Part shown: one piece after another, positions 36,158 through 45,315 of the stretch | Layout: each line of letters opens with the position of its first letter | How positions within the stretch are numbered: position 1 is the first letter of the stretch | Assembly: GCF_018332655.1 (NCBI RefSeq) | Contig: NZ_BOQL01000026.1 | Span: 62,001-126,000, forward strand | Origin: Actinoplanes auranticolor | GTDB taxonomy: Bacteria > Actinomycetota > Actinomycetes > Mycobacteriales > Micromonosporaceae | Direction: 5' to 3' | Length of the DNA stretch: 64,000 nt | The notes under the pieces: generated by a model | What the model was told of the DNA's origin: nothing | Database searches by the model: none | What the model saw: only the letters and a program-made list of their open reading frames with translations | Made by a program: the position numbers and the translations under genes

Positions 36158-37786
36158 CTACGCCGGCAGGGCCCGGTCGATCAGGGCCGCGGTGTCCACG
36201 CCGCGGGCAAGCGTGCCGAACGAGTGCCCCCAGTCGCCGCCGAGCCGGCTCGCGCAGAAGGCGTCGGCCACGGCCGCCGGGGCGTGCCGCACCAGCAGGG
36301 AGCCCTGCAGGACCAGCGCCATCCGCTCCACGACGCGGCGCGCGTCCGATTCCAGGTCGTCGCCGTCGCTGAGCAGCGCGGTCAGCTGCGCCGTGGCCGC
36401 GTCCAGGCGGGCGTCCGCGCCCGCCGCCGCGCCCACCTCGGCCCGGAACGCGTCCAGCCCGGCCGGGTCGCGGCGCAGGGCCCGCAGCACGTCCAGCGCC
36501 TGGACGTTGCCGGAGCCCTCCCAGATCGAGTTCAGCGGGGCGTCCCGGTAGAGCCGGGGCAGGCCCGACTCCTCGACGTAGCCGTTGCCGCCCAGGCACT
36601 CCAGGGCCTCGCCGACGACGGCCGGCTGGCGCTTGCACACCCAGAACTTGCCGACCGCGATGGCCAGGCGGCTGAACGCGCGCTCGCCGGCATCACCGCG
36701 TACCCCCCGGTCGACGGCCCCGGCCAGCCGCAGAGCCAGCGCCGTCGCCGCCTCCGACTCCACCGCCAGGTCGGCCAGGACGTTGCGCATCAGCGGCTTG
36801 CCGATCAGCGGCCCGCCGAAGGCGGCGCGGTGCCGCGCGTGGTGCACGGCCTGGACCAGCGCGGCCCGCATCCCCGCGGCTGAGCCGGTCACGCAGTCCA
36901 GCCGGGTCATCGCGACCATCTCGATGATGGTCCGCACCCCGCGGCCCTCCTCGCCGACCAGCCAGGCCACCGTCTCGTCGAACTCCGGCTCGCTGCTGGC
37001 GTTGCTCCGGTTGCCGAGCTTGTCCTTGAGCCGCTGGATCCGGAACGGGTTGCGAGCGCCGTCCGGCAGTACCCGCGGCACCAGGAAACAGGAGAGGCCG
37101 CCGGGAGCCTGGGCCAGCACCAGGAACAGATCACACATGGGCGCGCTGGTGAACCACTTGTGCCCGCGCAACCGGTACGTGCCGTCGCCGGCCGGGGCGG
37201 CCGTGGTCGAGTTGGCCCGCACGTCGGAGCCGCCCTGCTTCTCGGTCATGCCCATGCCGGCCAGCAACCCCCGCTTGGCCGCCGGGGTACGCAGCCCCGG
37301 GTCGTACACCCGCGCGGTCAGCAACGGCTCGTAGGCGGCGGCGAGCTCGGGGGCGTTGCGCAGGGCCGGGACGACCGCGTACGTCATCGAGACCGGGCAG
37401 GTGTGACCCGCCTCGACCTGGCTCCACACGAACGTGCCGGCGGCCCGCGCGACGTGCGCCCCGGCCCGGCCGTCGGCCCACGGTGCCCCGGCCAGCCCCG
37501 CGCCGACGGCGACGTCCATGAGGTTGTGCCAGGCCGGGTGGAACTCGACCTCGTCGACGCGGTGGCCGTACCGGTCGTGGGTGAGCAGGCGCGGCTCGTA
37601 CCGGTTGGCATCCTCGGCCCAGCGCTGGGCCTCCGGCTGCCCACCCAGCTTGCCCAGCCGGTGCAGATCCTCGGCCGCCCAGCCGGCGCCCTCCCGGGCC
37701 AGACCTTCGAGCAGGGCGGCGTCGGCGGCGAGGTCGTGCCCGGCCAGGGGTGGCGGCTGGTTGACGACCTCGTGGGTGAGTGGCAT
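36158..37786 (-). CDS. aidB: AidB-like acyl-CoA dehydrogenase family protein
   Basis: A 542-residue flavoprotein, equal in length to E. coli AidB and longer than ordinary acyl-CoA dehydrogenases. Conserved text includes GHTCPVSMTYAVVPALR, GMGMTEKQGGSDVRANST, HKWFTSAPMCDLFLVLAQ, and ECLGGNGYVEESGLPRLYRD with NSIWEGSGNVQALD. The first third and the C-terminal helical part match the AidB subfamily, which binds DNA and takes part in the response to alkylation damage. It heads an apparent operon with two c-di-GMP enzymes. Enzyme activity on acyl-CoA is uncertain for this subfamily. Confidence 0.85.
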   Translation of the reverse strand: MPLTHEVVNQPPPLAGHDLAADAALLEGLAREGAGWAAEDLHRLGKLGGQPEAQRWAEDANRYEPRLLTHDRYGHRVDEVEFHPAWHNLMDVAVGAGLAGAPWADGRAGAHVARAAGTFVWSQVEAGHTCPVSMTYAVVPALRNAPELAAAYEPLLTARVYDPGLRTPAAKRGLLAGMGMTEKQGGSDVRANSTTAAPAGDGTYRLRGHKWFTSAPMCDLFLVLAQAPGGLSCFLVPRVLPDGARNPFRIQRLKDKLGNRSNASSEPEFDETVAWLVGEEGRGVRTIIEMVAMTRLDCVTGSAAGMRAALVQAVHHARHRAAFGGPLIGKPLMRNVLADLAVESEAATALALRLAGAVDRGVRGDAGERAFSRLAIAVGKFWVCKRQPAVVGEALECLGGNGYVEESGLPRLYRDAPLNSIWEGSGNVQALDVLRALRRDPAGLDAFRAEVGAAAGADARLDAATAQLTALLSDGDDLESDARRVVERMALVLQGSLLVRHAPAAVADAFCASRLGGDWGHSFGTLARGVDTAALIDRALPA

Positions 37787-37795
37787 GCCCCGAAT

Positions 37796-38524
37796 CTAGG
37801 CCGCCGCACCCGCCGGTGACGAGGGCGGCGACCAGGTCGCCGCCATGGCGGCGATCCGCCCGGCGACCCCGGCCGGGTCGACCACCTGGTGCAGGTGGCG
37901 TCCGGCGATCCTCTCCACGGCCCAGCCCCGCGCGGCGGCCTCGTTCGCGACCTGCTCGTACGGCGGCCCGAACAGCAGATAGCCGCACGGCTGGGCGTCC
38001 CAGCCCGCCGGCACGGGGATCTGCTGCTCGTAATAGCTCAGCGGCAACCGTGGCTGCTCGGCCTCGACGGCCGCGCGCACGGCGGGGTCCGGCAGCATGG
38101 GGGCCACCTCGGTCTCGTCGAACCAGGTCGTCCAGGGCGGCAGGATGCCGTCGACGGCCTTGTCCCGCAGGAACGCCAGGGCCTCCGGCGGGACGACCGG
38201 GGTGGGTCCTTGCCGGGCCGGCAACGTCGCGTCCACGAACAGGCAGCCGACGACCGGCCGGCCGGCGGCGGCGACGATGACCGGCACGAACAGCCCGGCG
38301 TTGCTGTGCGCCACCAGCACCACGGACCGGTCCGCGGGCAGCTCGGCGATCGCGGCCCCGACCAGCTCCACGACCCGCGGCCAGAACGGCGGGCCGGCCG
38401 CGCCGACGCCGGTCAGCGAGGGTACGACGACCTCGGCTCCCCGGGCGCGCAGCTGATCGGCGACCGGGCTCCACGTCCCGGGCCCGACGGACGGGCTGTG
38501 CACCAGTACGAAAACGGCGTCCAT
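37796..38524 (-). CDS. Alpha/beta hydrolase
   Basis: A 242-residue hydrolase. The N-terminal strand FVLVHSPSVGPGTWSPVADQL holds the oxyanion region. The nucleophile elbow reads VLVAHSNAGLFVP, an A-H-S-x-A-G variant of the usual G-x-S-x-G. A C-terminal GRHLHQVVDPAGVA supplies the likely catalytic histidine. No signal peptide. It resembles small esterases of unknown substrate. The ATG at 38524 is chosen; a GTG nine bases upstream is possible. It is divergent from the subtilisin gene. Confidence 0.82.
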   Translation of the reverse strand: MDAVFVLVHSPSVGPGTWSPVADQLRARGAEVVVPSLTGVGAAGPPFWPRVVELVGAAIAELPADRSVVLVAHSNAGLFVPVIVAAAGRPVVGCLFVDATLPARQGPTPVVPPEALAFLRDKAVDGILPPWTTWFDETEVAPMLPDPAVRAAVEAEQPRLPLSYYEQQIPVPAGWDAQPCGYLLFGPPYEQVANEAAARGWAVERIAGRHLHQVVDPAGVAGRIAAMAATWSPPSSPAGAAA

Positions 38525-38572
38525 GGTGCTCACGGTCCCGGAAACGGGCCGCCGTGGCCAGGGTGGCGCGTG

Positions 38573-38805
38573 ACGCCTACAGCGAAACCGGGTCCGCCGG
38601 GCGACCGGCTCCGACTTCGGGCGGGGGAGCAGCGGGAGAACCGCGGGCTGCCGCGCGCCCGGCGGCCGGCGTCGGTCAGCCGGCCGGACGGTATCCGCGT
38701 GGTGGCTGCGCGACCGTGGGGTGTGCCGGCGACTACCCCGCCGTCGAGACGGCGGGAGACGTTCTCGGACCGAGCCGGAACTCGTCCGACCGGTAAGGCG
38801 CAATC
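38573..38805 (+). promoter_or_regulatory. Possible ydaO-type (cyclic di-AMP) riboswitch before the subtilisin gene
   Basis: The 370-base leader between the divergent hydrolase and subtilisin genes has no coding frame but shows pieces of the ydaO consensus. CGGGGGAGCAGCGGGAGAAC at 38622-38641 resembles the conserved GGGGGA..GGGUGAA part. GGAACTCGTCCGACCGGTAA at 38777-38796, continuing AGGCG, resembles the 3' GAA-CCGUC..ACC..UAGGCG part. CGCCTAC (38574-38580) can pair with GTAAGGCG (38793-38800) as the closing stem. Hairpins follow at 38824-38838 and 38850-38870. The match is by eye, with several departures from the consensus. If real, subtilisin expression would respond to c-di-AMP, as for cell-wall hydrolases in other actinobacteria. 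Confidence 0.45.
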
Positions 38806-38902
38806 GCGGGTGTTGGTCCCAAATGCCGCCCCACGGCAGGAGCGTCGTCCTCTTAGGATGACCCGGCCCGCCCGAACCTGCGGGTCGAAATGGGGGAGGC
38901 AC

Positions 38903-40828
38903 GTGTTCAAACAACGGAAAGTGCGCGGCGCTGCGGCCGGGCTCGCCTGCGTGGCCATGGTCGCGACGGCGGGAATCCTGGCGAGCACCGCGTCGGCGGA
39001 TGACACGGGCACCGACGTGGCATCCCGTAAGCGGGCCGCGGCCGACGGGAAAGCTCCCGCCGGTGACAAGAAGATGCTGGCCGCGGCCAAGGCCGCCGCG
39101 GCGAAGGCCGCAGCCCGCGAGAAGGCGGATACGGGGGACGACACCGTGCATCTCGTGGTCGGCTTCAAGGCGGGGGTCGAGGCCCCCGCGGCCACGCAGA
39201 CCCTCGGTGCGGCCGGCCTCCGGGCGAAGGCGGACGCCGCGCTGGCGTCCCTCGACGCCCGTCGTGTGACCGTTCCGGCCGCAGCCAGCGCCGGGGCGAT
39301 CGCGAAGCTGCGGGCCGACCCGGACGTGGCGTACGTGGAGAAGGACGGCATCGTCCGGGCCACGGCGATCACGCCCGACGACACGCACTACGCGAGCCAG
39401 ACCGAGCTGCCCCAGATCACCGTGCCGGGTGCCTGGGACCTGACCACCGGATCGGCCGCCGTGACGGTGGCCGTGGTGGACACCGGTGTCACGGACCTCG
39501 GTGGCGAGCTCGGTGACGCGCTGGTGCCCGGCTGGGACTACGTCAACGGCGACAACGACCCGGCCGACGACGAGGGCCACGGCAGCGCGGTTGCCGCCCT
39601 CATCGCCGGACGCGGCAACAACGGCGCCGGTACGGCCGGGGTCTGCTGGCAGTGCAAGATTCTGCCGGTCAAGGTGCTGGACTCCAGGGGCGAAGGCACG
39701 ATGGGCACCGTCGCGGCCGGCATCAAGTACGCGGCCGACCGTGGCGTGCAGATCATCAACGTGTCGCTCGGTGGTTACGAGACCAGCACGGTGCTGCAGA
39801 GCGCGGTCACGTACGCCCGCGGCAAGGGCATCCTGGTCGTCGCGTCTGCGGGCAACAACGCCGTGCCCGACAAGATGTACCCGGCCGCGTACCCGGACGC
39901 GCTCGCCGTCGGTGGCACGGACTCCGCCGGTGACTGGTTCCTCGGCTACGACCCGGCCGCCGGCTTCTACGGCTCGAACTGGGGCGCCGACTGGGTCGAC
40001 GTGGCCGCACCCTGGTGCACGTACGCGCCGAGTCTGGCCGGCTTCGCCAACGACACCGGTGGCGAGGAGGACGACAAGGACAACTACAAGTACTTCTGTG
40101 GCACCTCGGCGTCCGCACCGCTGGTGTCGGGCACCGCGGCGCTGGTGCGCTCGCGCTACCCGAAGGCGACCCTGTGGTCGCTGCAGAACAGCCTCACCAA
40201 GACCGCCAAGCAGACCGTCACGACGGACTTCACGGCGTTCGGCGAGGTGCGCGCGGGCACGGCGGTGACCACTGTGGACACCACCGCGCCGAAGGTCACC
40301 GGGGCCACGCCCAAGCAGTCGACGCGGTTCCGCGGCGCGGTGACGGTCGGCGCGACCGGCGTCACCGACACCGGCGGCGCGGGCATGTCGTACGGGGCGC
40401 TCTACGCCGACGGCAAGTACGTCGGCCGGGACACCACGACGCCGTACGCGGTCAAGTACAACAGTGGCCGGCTCAACCGTGCGGTGAAACTGCAGTGGAA
40501 GGTGTACGACCGGGCGGGTAACTCGGCGGTCTACAACCGCACCCTGATCGCCGACAACAAGGTGCCGACGACGAAGATCACCAGCGGCCCCAAGAACGGC
40601 GCGAAGGTCAAGGGCACGGTCACGCTGAAGGCGTCGGCCAGCGACGCGTCCGGCATCAACCGGGTGGAGCTGCTGATCAACGGCAAGGTGGTCGCCAAGG
40701 ACACCAAGTCGGCGTACTCGTTCAAGATCAAGGTGTCGAAGTACGGCAAGAAGATCAAGGTGCAGGTCCGGGCGTACGACAAGGTGGGCAACTCCGCCAA
40801 GTCCACGCTGCGTACCTGGAAGCGCTGA
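38903..40828 (+). CDS. Secreted S8 (subtilisin) serine protease
   Basis: A 641-residue exported protease. Signal peptide about 1-32, then a lysine/alanine-rich region and an I9-like propeptide (about 75-150). The catalytic domain (about 165-450) has the triad Asp193 in VVDTG, His226 in GHGSAVAALIAG and Ser402 in GTSASAPLVSG. Two repeats of Ig-like type (about 455-550 and 555-640), the last very lysine-rich, follow. The GTG at 38903 has GGGGGAGG just upstream. A long untranslated leader precedes it and a strong terminator follows. Confidence 0.93.
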   Translation: MFKQRKVRGAAAGLACVAMVATAGILASTASADDTGTDVASRKRAAADGKAPAGDKKMLAAAKAAAAKAAAREKADTGDDTVHLVVGFKAGVEAPAATQTLGAAGLRAKADAALASLDARRVTVPAAASAGAIAKLRADPDVAYVEKDGIVRATAITPDDTHYASQTELPQITVPGAWDLTTGSAAVTVAVVDTGVTDLGGELGDALVPGWDYVNGDNDPADDEGHGSAVAALIAGRGNNGAGTAGVCWQCKILPVKVLDSRGEGTMGTVAAGIKYAADRGVQIINVSLGGYETSTVLQSAVTYARGKGILVVASAGNNAVPDKMYPAAYPDALAVGGTDSAGDWFLGYDPAAGFYGSNWGADWVDVAAPWCTYAPSLAGFANDTGGEEDDKDNYKYFCGTSASAPLVSGTAALVRSRYPKATLWSLQNSLTKTAKQTVTTDFTAFGEVRAGTAVTTVDTTAPKVTGATPKQSTRFRGAVTVGATGVTDTGGAGMSYGALYADGKYVGRDTTTPYAVKYNSGRLNRAVKLQWKVYDRAGNSAVYNRTLIADNKVPTTKITSGPKNGAKVKGTVTLKASASDASGINRVELLINGKVVAKDTKSAYSFKIKVSKYGKKIKVQVRAYDKVGNSAKSTLRTWKR

Positions 40829-40857
40829 CAGCCGGTCCGCGCCACCCGCACTGACGG

Positions 40858-40893
40858 CGAAGGCCCAACCCCCGGCACGGGGTTGGGCCTTCG
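40858..40893 (+). terminator. Strong intrinsic terminator after the subtilisin gene
   Basis: CGAAGGCCCAACCCC (40858-40872) and GGGGTTGGGCCTTCG (40879-40893) are perfect 15-bp arms with a six-base loop, followed by TTGTCGT. It ends 22 bases before the stop of the convergent minus-strand gene and could serve both. Confidence 0.9.
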
Positions 40894-40915
40894 TTGTCGT
40901 CCGGGGCCGGCCGGG

Positions 40916-42241
40916 TCAGCTCCGCAGCACGCCGCGGTCGGCGAGCAGCTTCGCCTGCTGCGGCCAGGTCACCAGGCTGGGCGAGAAACGCATCCCGGCG
41001 GCGGCGATCGCGGCCCGCAGCCCGGCCTCGTCCGTGGCGGCCAGCTGCGCGTAGGTGGTGATGCCGGCGGCGACGAGCGCGCCGGCCATCTTCGGGCCGA
41101 TCCCCTCGATCCGGGTGAGATCGTCCGGGGCGGTCGGCTCCGCACTGCGCTGCGCGGGTACGGCGTCGGTGGCTTCATCGGCGGTCGCGCCGTCGGCGGG
41201 CACGGTGTCGTCGGCCGTCGTGCTGCCGAGCGTCGGTGCAGCCAGGCCCGAGGTCGCGGCCGGCTCGGAGCCGGTGACGGAATCGGTGGCGGCGATCAGA
41301 TCCGGGTCCGCGGCCGGAGTGGTGGCGCTGGTGGTGGCGATGGGCTCGACACCTGGTTCGCGGTCGGCGGCCAGGTCGTCGGCGAGGGCGGTGAAGGCGC
41401 GCTGGTCGCCCTCGGCCAGCAGACGGGCCTGCTCCGGCCAGGTGGCCAGGTTCGGCGAGAGCCGCAGCTTCGCGGCCTTGATGGTGGCGCGCAGCGAGGC
41501 GAGGTCGGCCTCGGCCAGGTCGCGGTAGGTGCTGATGCCGGCGGCGGCGAGGGTGGCGGCGATCTTCGGGCCGATGCCCTCGATCCGGGTCAGCTTGTCG
41601 GCCGGGCGCGCAGCCCCGGCCCCGACCCCGCCCGGCGCGGCGACGGGCTCGGGCTCCACAACGGCGGGCTCGGCTGCGGCCACAGGCTCTGCAACCGGCT
41701 CAGCGGCAACTGGTTCGGCGGCAGCCGGTTCAGCGGCAACTGGTTCGGCGGCAGCCGGTTCGGCGGCGAGGGGCTGGGCGAGCGCGGGCTCAGCCGCAGC
41801 GGCGACGGGCTCGGGCTTCGCGATCGGCTCGGCAATCGCGACGGGCTCGGCAACCGCGACGGGCTCGGGCTTGGCGACCGGTTCGGCAGGCGCGACGGGC
41901 TCCGGTGCGGCAACCGGGTGAGGCTCTGCCACGGGCTCGGCAGCTGCCACCGGCTCGGGTGCTGCGATCGGCTCGACGTCGGCGACGGGCAGCTTCCCGG
42001 CCGGTTCGGGGGTCTCCACGTTGGGCTCGGTGGCTGCCGGGGCCGGCTTCACCTCGGCGGCGGGTGTCGGGGCCGGCACCGCGGAAGCCGCGGCCGGTGT
42101 CTCGGCGGGTTCGGTGGCGACGGCCGCCGGGGCGGCTTCCGCAGCCGCGGACCGCCGGGAAACGAGGATCCGGCCCCAGATCAGCCAGCCCGCGAGCAGG
42201 CCGACCAGGAGGGCGGCAACGATGGACAGGAGCGATGCCAC
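40916..42241 (-). CDS. Membrane-anchored double helix-hairpin-helix protein with A/P/V/E repeats
   Basis: A 441-residue protein. One N-terminal helix (about 2-22) anchors it, then about 190 residues of AEPVA-type repeats form a likely extended arm. Two near-identical modules of about 65 residues follow: LTRIEGIGPKIAATLAAAGI...LSPNLATWPEQARLLA (about 218-285) and LTRIEGIGPKMAGALVAAGI...FSPSLVTWPQQAKLLA at the C-terminus. The IEGIGPK core is a helix-hairpin-helix, usually DNA-binding. The GTG at 42241 follows GGAGG. At 41701-41760 a 30-base unit is repeated exactly twice in the repeat arm. Orientation suggests the modules face the cytoplasm or an envelope partner; function unknown. Confidence 0.75.
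   Translation of the reverse strand: MASLLSIVAALLVGLLAGWLIWGRILVSRRSAAAEAAPAAVATEPAETPAAASAVPAPTPAAEVKPAPAATEPNVETPEPAGKLPVADVEPIAAPEPVAAAEPVAEPHPVAAPEPVAPAEPVAKPEPVAVAEPVAIAEPIAKPEPVAAAAEPALAQPLAAEPAAAEPVAAEPAAAEPVAAEPVAEPVAAAEPAVVEPEPVAAPGGVGAGAARPADKLTRIEGIGPKIAATLAAAGISTYRDLAEADLASLRATIKAAKLRLSPNLATWPEQARLLAEGDQRAFTALADDLAADREPGVEPIATTSATTPAADPDLIAATDSVTGSEPAATSGLAAPTLGSTTADDTVPADGATADEATDAVPAQRSAEPTAPDDLTRIEGIGPKMAGALVAAGITTYAQLAATDEAGLRAAIAAAGMRFSPSLVTWPQQAKLLADRGVLRS
41701..41760. repeat. Exact 30-bp tandem duplication
   Basis: Two identical 30-base units (41701-41730 and 41731-41760), starting CAGCGGCAACTGGTTCGGCG, encode part of the alanine/proline/valine repeat arm of the helix-hairpin-helix protein. 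Identical copies imply recent slippage, so arm length may vary between strains. Confidence 0.85.
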
Positions 42242-42360
42242 GGCATGCCTCCGAAGACGAGGGTCGAGATGTAGGCGCGCAGCTTCGCACATCTCGATAC
42301 CGTCCCGGTTGCGGCGTGCCGTTTTCGTGACCCCGGACGGGTGATTTCGGCACGAGCCGG

Positions 42361-45315
42361 TCAGGTCCCGGCTCCCACGGGCTTCAGCAACGTGATCCGG
42401 CGCGCGCCGAGTTCCGTCACGTACAGGTTGCCGGTGCTCACGTCCTGCGTCACGTCCAGTGGCTGGCTGAATCCGGTCAGTCCGGTGATGCCCGTCGTCC
42501 GGTTGCTCAGGGTGCCGTTCGCCGCCACGTCGAACGTCTCGATGTCCTGTCCCGCCGAGTAGCGCACCACGAGCAGTTTGCCGTCGAGCGCCCCGCCGCG
42601 GTACTCGATCACGCCGTTCGCCGAGGCGTGCAGGCCCGCGTCGTAGGTGCCGGCGAGGTCGAAGTTCGGGTCCGGTGCGGTGCCGGCCGGGTACGCGCCC
42701 ACCTGGAACGGGTCCGTGCCCGCGGTGGGGTTGCCGCCGGCCAGCACCCATTCGCAGCGTTGCGGGTTCGGGTGCCCGTAGTAGCGGCCCGCCTTCACGT
42801 CGAACACGTAGTCCGTCTCGGCCGTCGGCACCGACGTCAGTGCCGGCACCGCCGGTCCGGTGTAACCCCGGCGGGCGCACGACGCGGGCAGCGGTGCCGG
42901 CGTCGCGGGGGTGTTGCCTCCGGCGGCCGAGCCGTTGGTCGGCGCGTAGAGGTGGCCGTTGCGGTGCCACACCAGATCGAAGGCGTTCCGGACGCCGGTC
43001 GCGTGCAGTGTCACCGGAGCCCCGGCCGCGTAAGGGTTGTAGCTGCCGCCGTCCGCCGTCTTGACGTTGATCGGCGTACCGGTGAACGCCGCCGGGTCGA
43101 AGCGCAGCACGGCCGCGCTGAGTAGTTGCTCGCTCCGGTTGCCCCACGTCGAGTCGGGCGCGCCCATCGCGTTGTTCGCACCCTGCGACACGTAGAGTGC
43201 GCCGTCGGGTCCGAAGGCCAGCGAGTTGGTCTCGTGGTCCTTGACCGAGCGGGGCAGGTTGACCACGACCGGCGTGTAGGTGCCCAGGTTCGTGCCGCTG
43301 AGCCGGCCGATGCGCCCCGACCATTCCGGCACGTTGAGCGGACCGGTGAACTCGTAGTTGTCGGTGACCCAGAGGTTGCCGGCCGGGTCGAAGGCCATGC
43401 CGATCACCGTGCGGGCGGGGGCGCCGGGCAGCCCCAGGGCCGCCGCGTTGTCCCGGACCGCGGTGATGATCGTGGCGGTGCCCAGCGTGCCGTCCCCGTT
43501 GATCGGGAACCGGAAGATGCGCCCGTCGAGCGTGCCCGCGTACAGCTGGTTGCCGGGGCCCTCGACCACCGTCGTGAAGGACGCGCCGGTCGCGACCCCG
43601 ACCACCTTGTCGAAGGCGGCCGGGCCGCCCGGCCCGGTCCCGGTGGTGAAGACGATGGAGTACGGCGTGAAGGCCCGCCCGCTGACGTCCCGCACCCCGG
43701 CGGTCAGGCTGAACCGGTACCCGGTGTTCGCCGCCAGCGCCGAGGTCGGGGAGAGGTTGACGACGTCTCCGCCGCCGCTGGTGATGGCGTTGGCCGGCAC
43801 CGCCACGCCGTCGCTGACCCGCGTCAATGTCACGGTCGCCGAGGTCAGCGTGGCCTGGTCGACGCCGCCGTTGGGCAGCACCAGATCCTCGACGACGCTG
43901 CCGGTCGGCGACACTCCGGTGGCACCGTTGGCCGGCGTACTGGTGCGGACGCCGGGGACGGCCCCCGCCCCCGGCACACTGGCGACGTCCACGTAGTTGA
44001 GCTTGGTGTTGGTGCCGCCGGCCGGGCTGAGCGTGAGCCGTCCGTCGGTGACGGTGACCGTCCGGGTCGCGGTGGCATGCCTGACCGACGCGGTCGGGGT
44101 GAACGCGGCGACGGCGTTCTGGTCCTCGACGCTGAGCCAGTGCACGCTGTTCACGGCCGTGCCCGCGTCGCCGACCGCCGCCGTCACCGTGTAGGTCCCG
44201 GCGGGCATGACGGCCTCCCACGATCCGGGTGTGGTGACTCCGGTCGAGCCGGCCGGCAGCTGGGCGTGGATGAGTGTGGCGAGCCGGACGTCGGGCTGGG
44301 CGGCGGCCGGGTTCCGGTTGCGCCCGTTGCCGGCCAGGCTCAGCGGCGTCGTGGTGCCCGGTTGCACCCAGCCGTAGCCGCGGGCGGTGGTGAAGGCGTC
44401 GCCGGAGTCGCGCACGTAGCCGGTGGGCGGGGCGGTGGCGGCGTCGGAGAAGTTGACCTTCAGCGCGTACGCCGCCGGGGTCGCCGTGACAGCGGCCGAC
44501 GGTGGTGACTCGGTGCCGGCGCTGTCCACGGCGGTGACGGTGTAGCCGTACGCGGTGCCGTTGCGGGCGGTGGTGTCCAGCCACGCCGCGCTGGTCAGCG
44601 GGGCCGGGCCCGAGAGCAGCGTGCCGCTCCGGTAGACCCGGTAGCCGGTCGGCTCGGCGGCGGGCGAGGCGGTCCAGGCCAGGGCGACCTGCGAGTCACC
44701 CGGCCGGGCAGTGAGTCCGGTGGGTGCGGCCGGTGCGCCGACCCGGGCGATCTCCAGGTAGGTCAGTTTGGTGTTGGTGCCGCCGGTCGCGTCGACGGTC
44801 AGCCGGCCGTCGCTGACCGGCACGGTCACGGTGGCGGTGCGGAACTCGGCCGCGGCGGTGGACACGAAGCCCGACACCGCGGTCACGCCCTCGACGCGGA
44901 CGGTGTGGGCGCTGTCGTACGCGGGCTGGTCCCCGGCCGACACGGTCACCTGGTACGAACCCGGGGACAGCGCGTACTCCCAGGCGCCGGGGGTCAGTAC
45001 GCCGCCGGTGCCGCCGACGTCGCCGTACTGCAGGTGGATCAGGGTGTTGAGCCGCGCGTCGATCCCGGACCGGGCCCGGTCGCGGGTGTTGCGGCTCAGG
45101 TCCAGCGGGTCCTGCGTGCCGGCCGCGACCCAGCCCGACCCGCGTGCGGCGGTGTAGCCGAGCCCGGTGTCGGCGGTGTATCCGGCCGGAACCGCCGCGG
45201 CGGCCGGCTGGAAATTGATTCTCGCGACGGGCGTGACGGCGGCTTGCGCGGGTGCGGCAGCGGCGAACGGCGCGACGAGTGCCGCGGCGGCGACTGTCCA
45301 CAAAAGACGGCGCAT
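42361..45315 (-). CDS. Large secreted protein with two malectin-like domains and a sugar-dehydrogenase-like beta-propeller
   Basis: A 984-residue exported protein. Signal peptide about 1-28. Malectin-like carbohydrate-binding domain 1 (about 30-185), starting VARINFQPAAAAVPAGY. FN3 domain (about 188-275). Malectin-like domain 2 (about 280-435), starting LKVNFSDAATAPPTGY. An Ig-like domain (about 440-555), starting VRTSTPANGATGVSPTGSVV. Then a six-bladed beta-propeller like soluble glucose dehydrogenases (about 560-980) with GMAFDPAGNLWVTDNYEFTG and SLAFGPDGALYVSQGANN. GAGGGG precedes the ATG at 45315. It likely binds sugars and may oxidise or only bind them; PQQ-site residues cannot be confirmed by eye. 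Confidence 0.85.
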   Translation of the reverse strand: MRRLLWTVAAAALVAPFAAAAPAQAAVTPVARINFQPAAAAVPAGYTADTGLGYTAARGSGWVAAGTQDPLDLSRNTRDRARSGIDARLNTLIHLQYGDVGGTGGVLTPGAWEYALSPGSYQVTVSAGDQPAYDSAHTVRVEGVTAVSGFVSTAAAEFRTATVTVPVSDGRLTVDATGGTNTKLTYLEIARVGAPAAPTGLTARPGDSQVALAWTASPAAEPTGYRVYRSGTLLSGPAPLTSAAWLDTTARNGTAYGYTVTAVDSAGTESPPSAAVTATPAAYALKVNFSDAATAPPTGYVRDSGDAFTTARGYGWVQPGTTTPLSLAGNGRNRNPAAAQPDVRLATLIHAQLPAGSTGVTTPGSWEAVMPAGTYTVTAAVGDAGTAVNSVHWLSVEDQNAVAAFTPTASVRHATATRTVTVTDGRLTLSPAGGTNTKLNYVDVASVPGAGAVPGVRTSTPANGATGVSPTGSVVEDLVLPNGGVDQATLTSATVTLTRVSDGVAVPANAITSGGGDVVNLSPTSALAANTGYRFSLTAGVRDVSGRAFTPYSIVFTTGTGPGGPAAFDKVVGVATGASFTTVVEGPGNQLYAGTLDGRIFRFPINGDGTLGTATIITAVRDNAAALGLPGAPARTVIGMAFDPAGNLWVTDNYEFTGPLNVPEWSGRIGRLSGTNLGTYTPVVVNLPRSVKDHETNSLAFGPDGALYVSQGANNAMGAPDSTWGNRSEQLLSAAVLRFDPAAFTGTPINVKTADGGSYNPYAAGAPVTLHATGVRNAFDLVWHRNGHLYAPTNGSAAGGNTPATPAPLPASCARRGYTGPAVPALTSVPTAETDYVFDVKAGRYYGHPNPQRCEWVLAGGNPTAGTDPFQVGAYPAGTAPDPNFDLAGTYDAGLHASANGVIEYRGGALDGKLLVVRYSAGQDIETFDVAANGTLSNRTTGITGLTGFSQPLDVTQDVSTGNLYVTELGARRITLLKPVGAGT

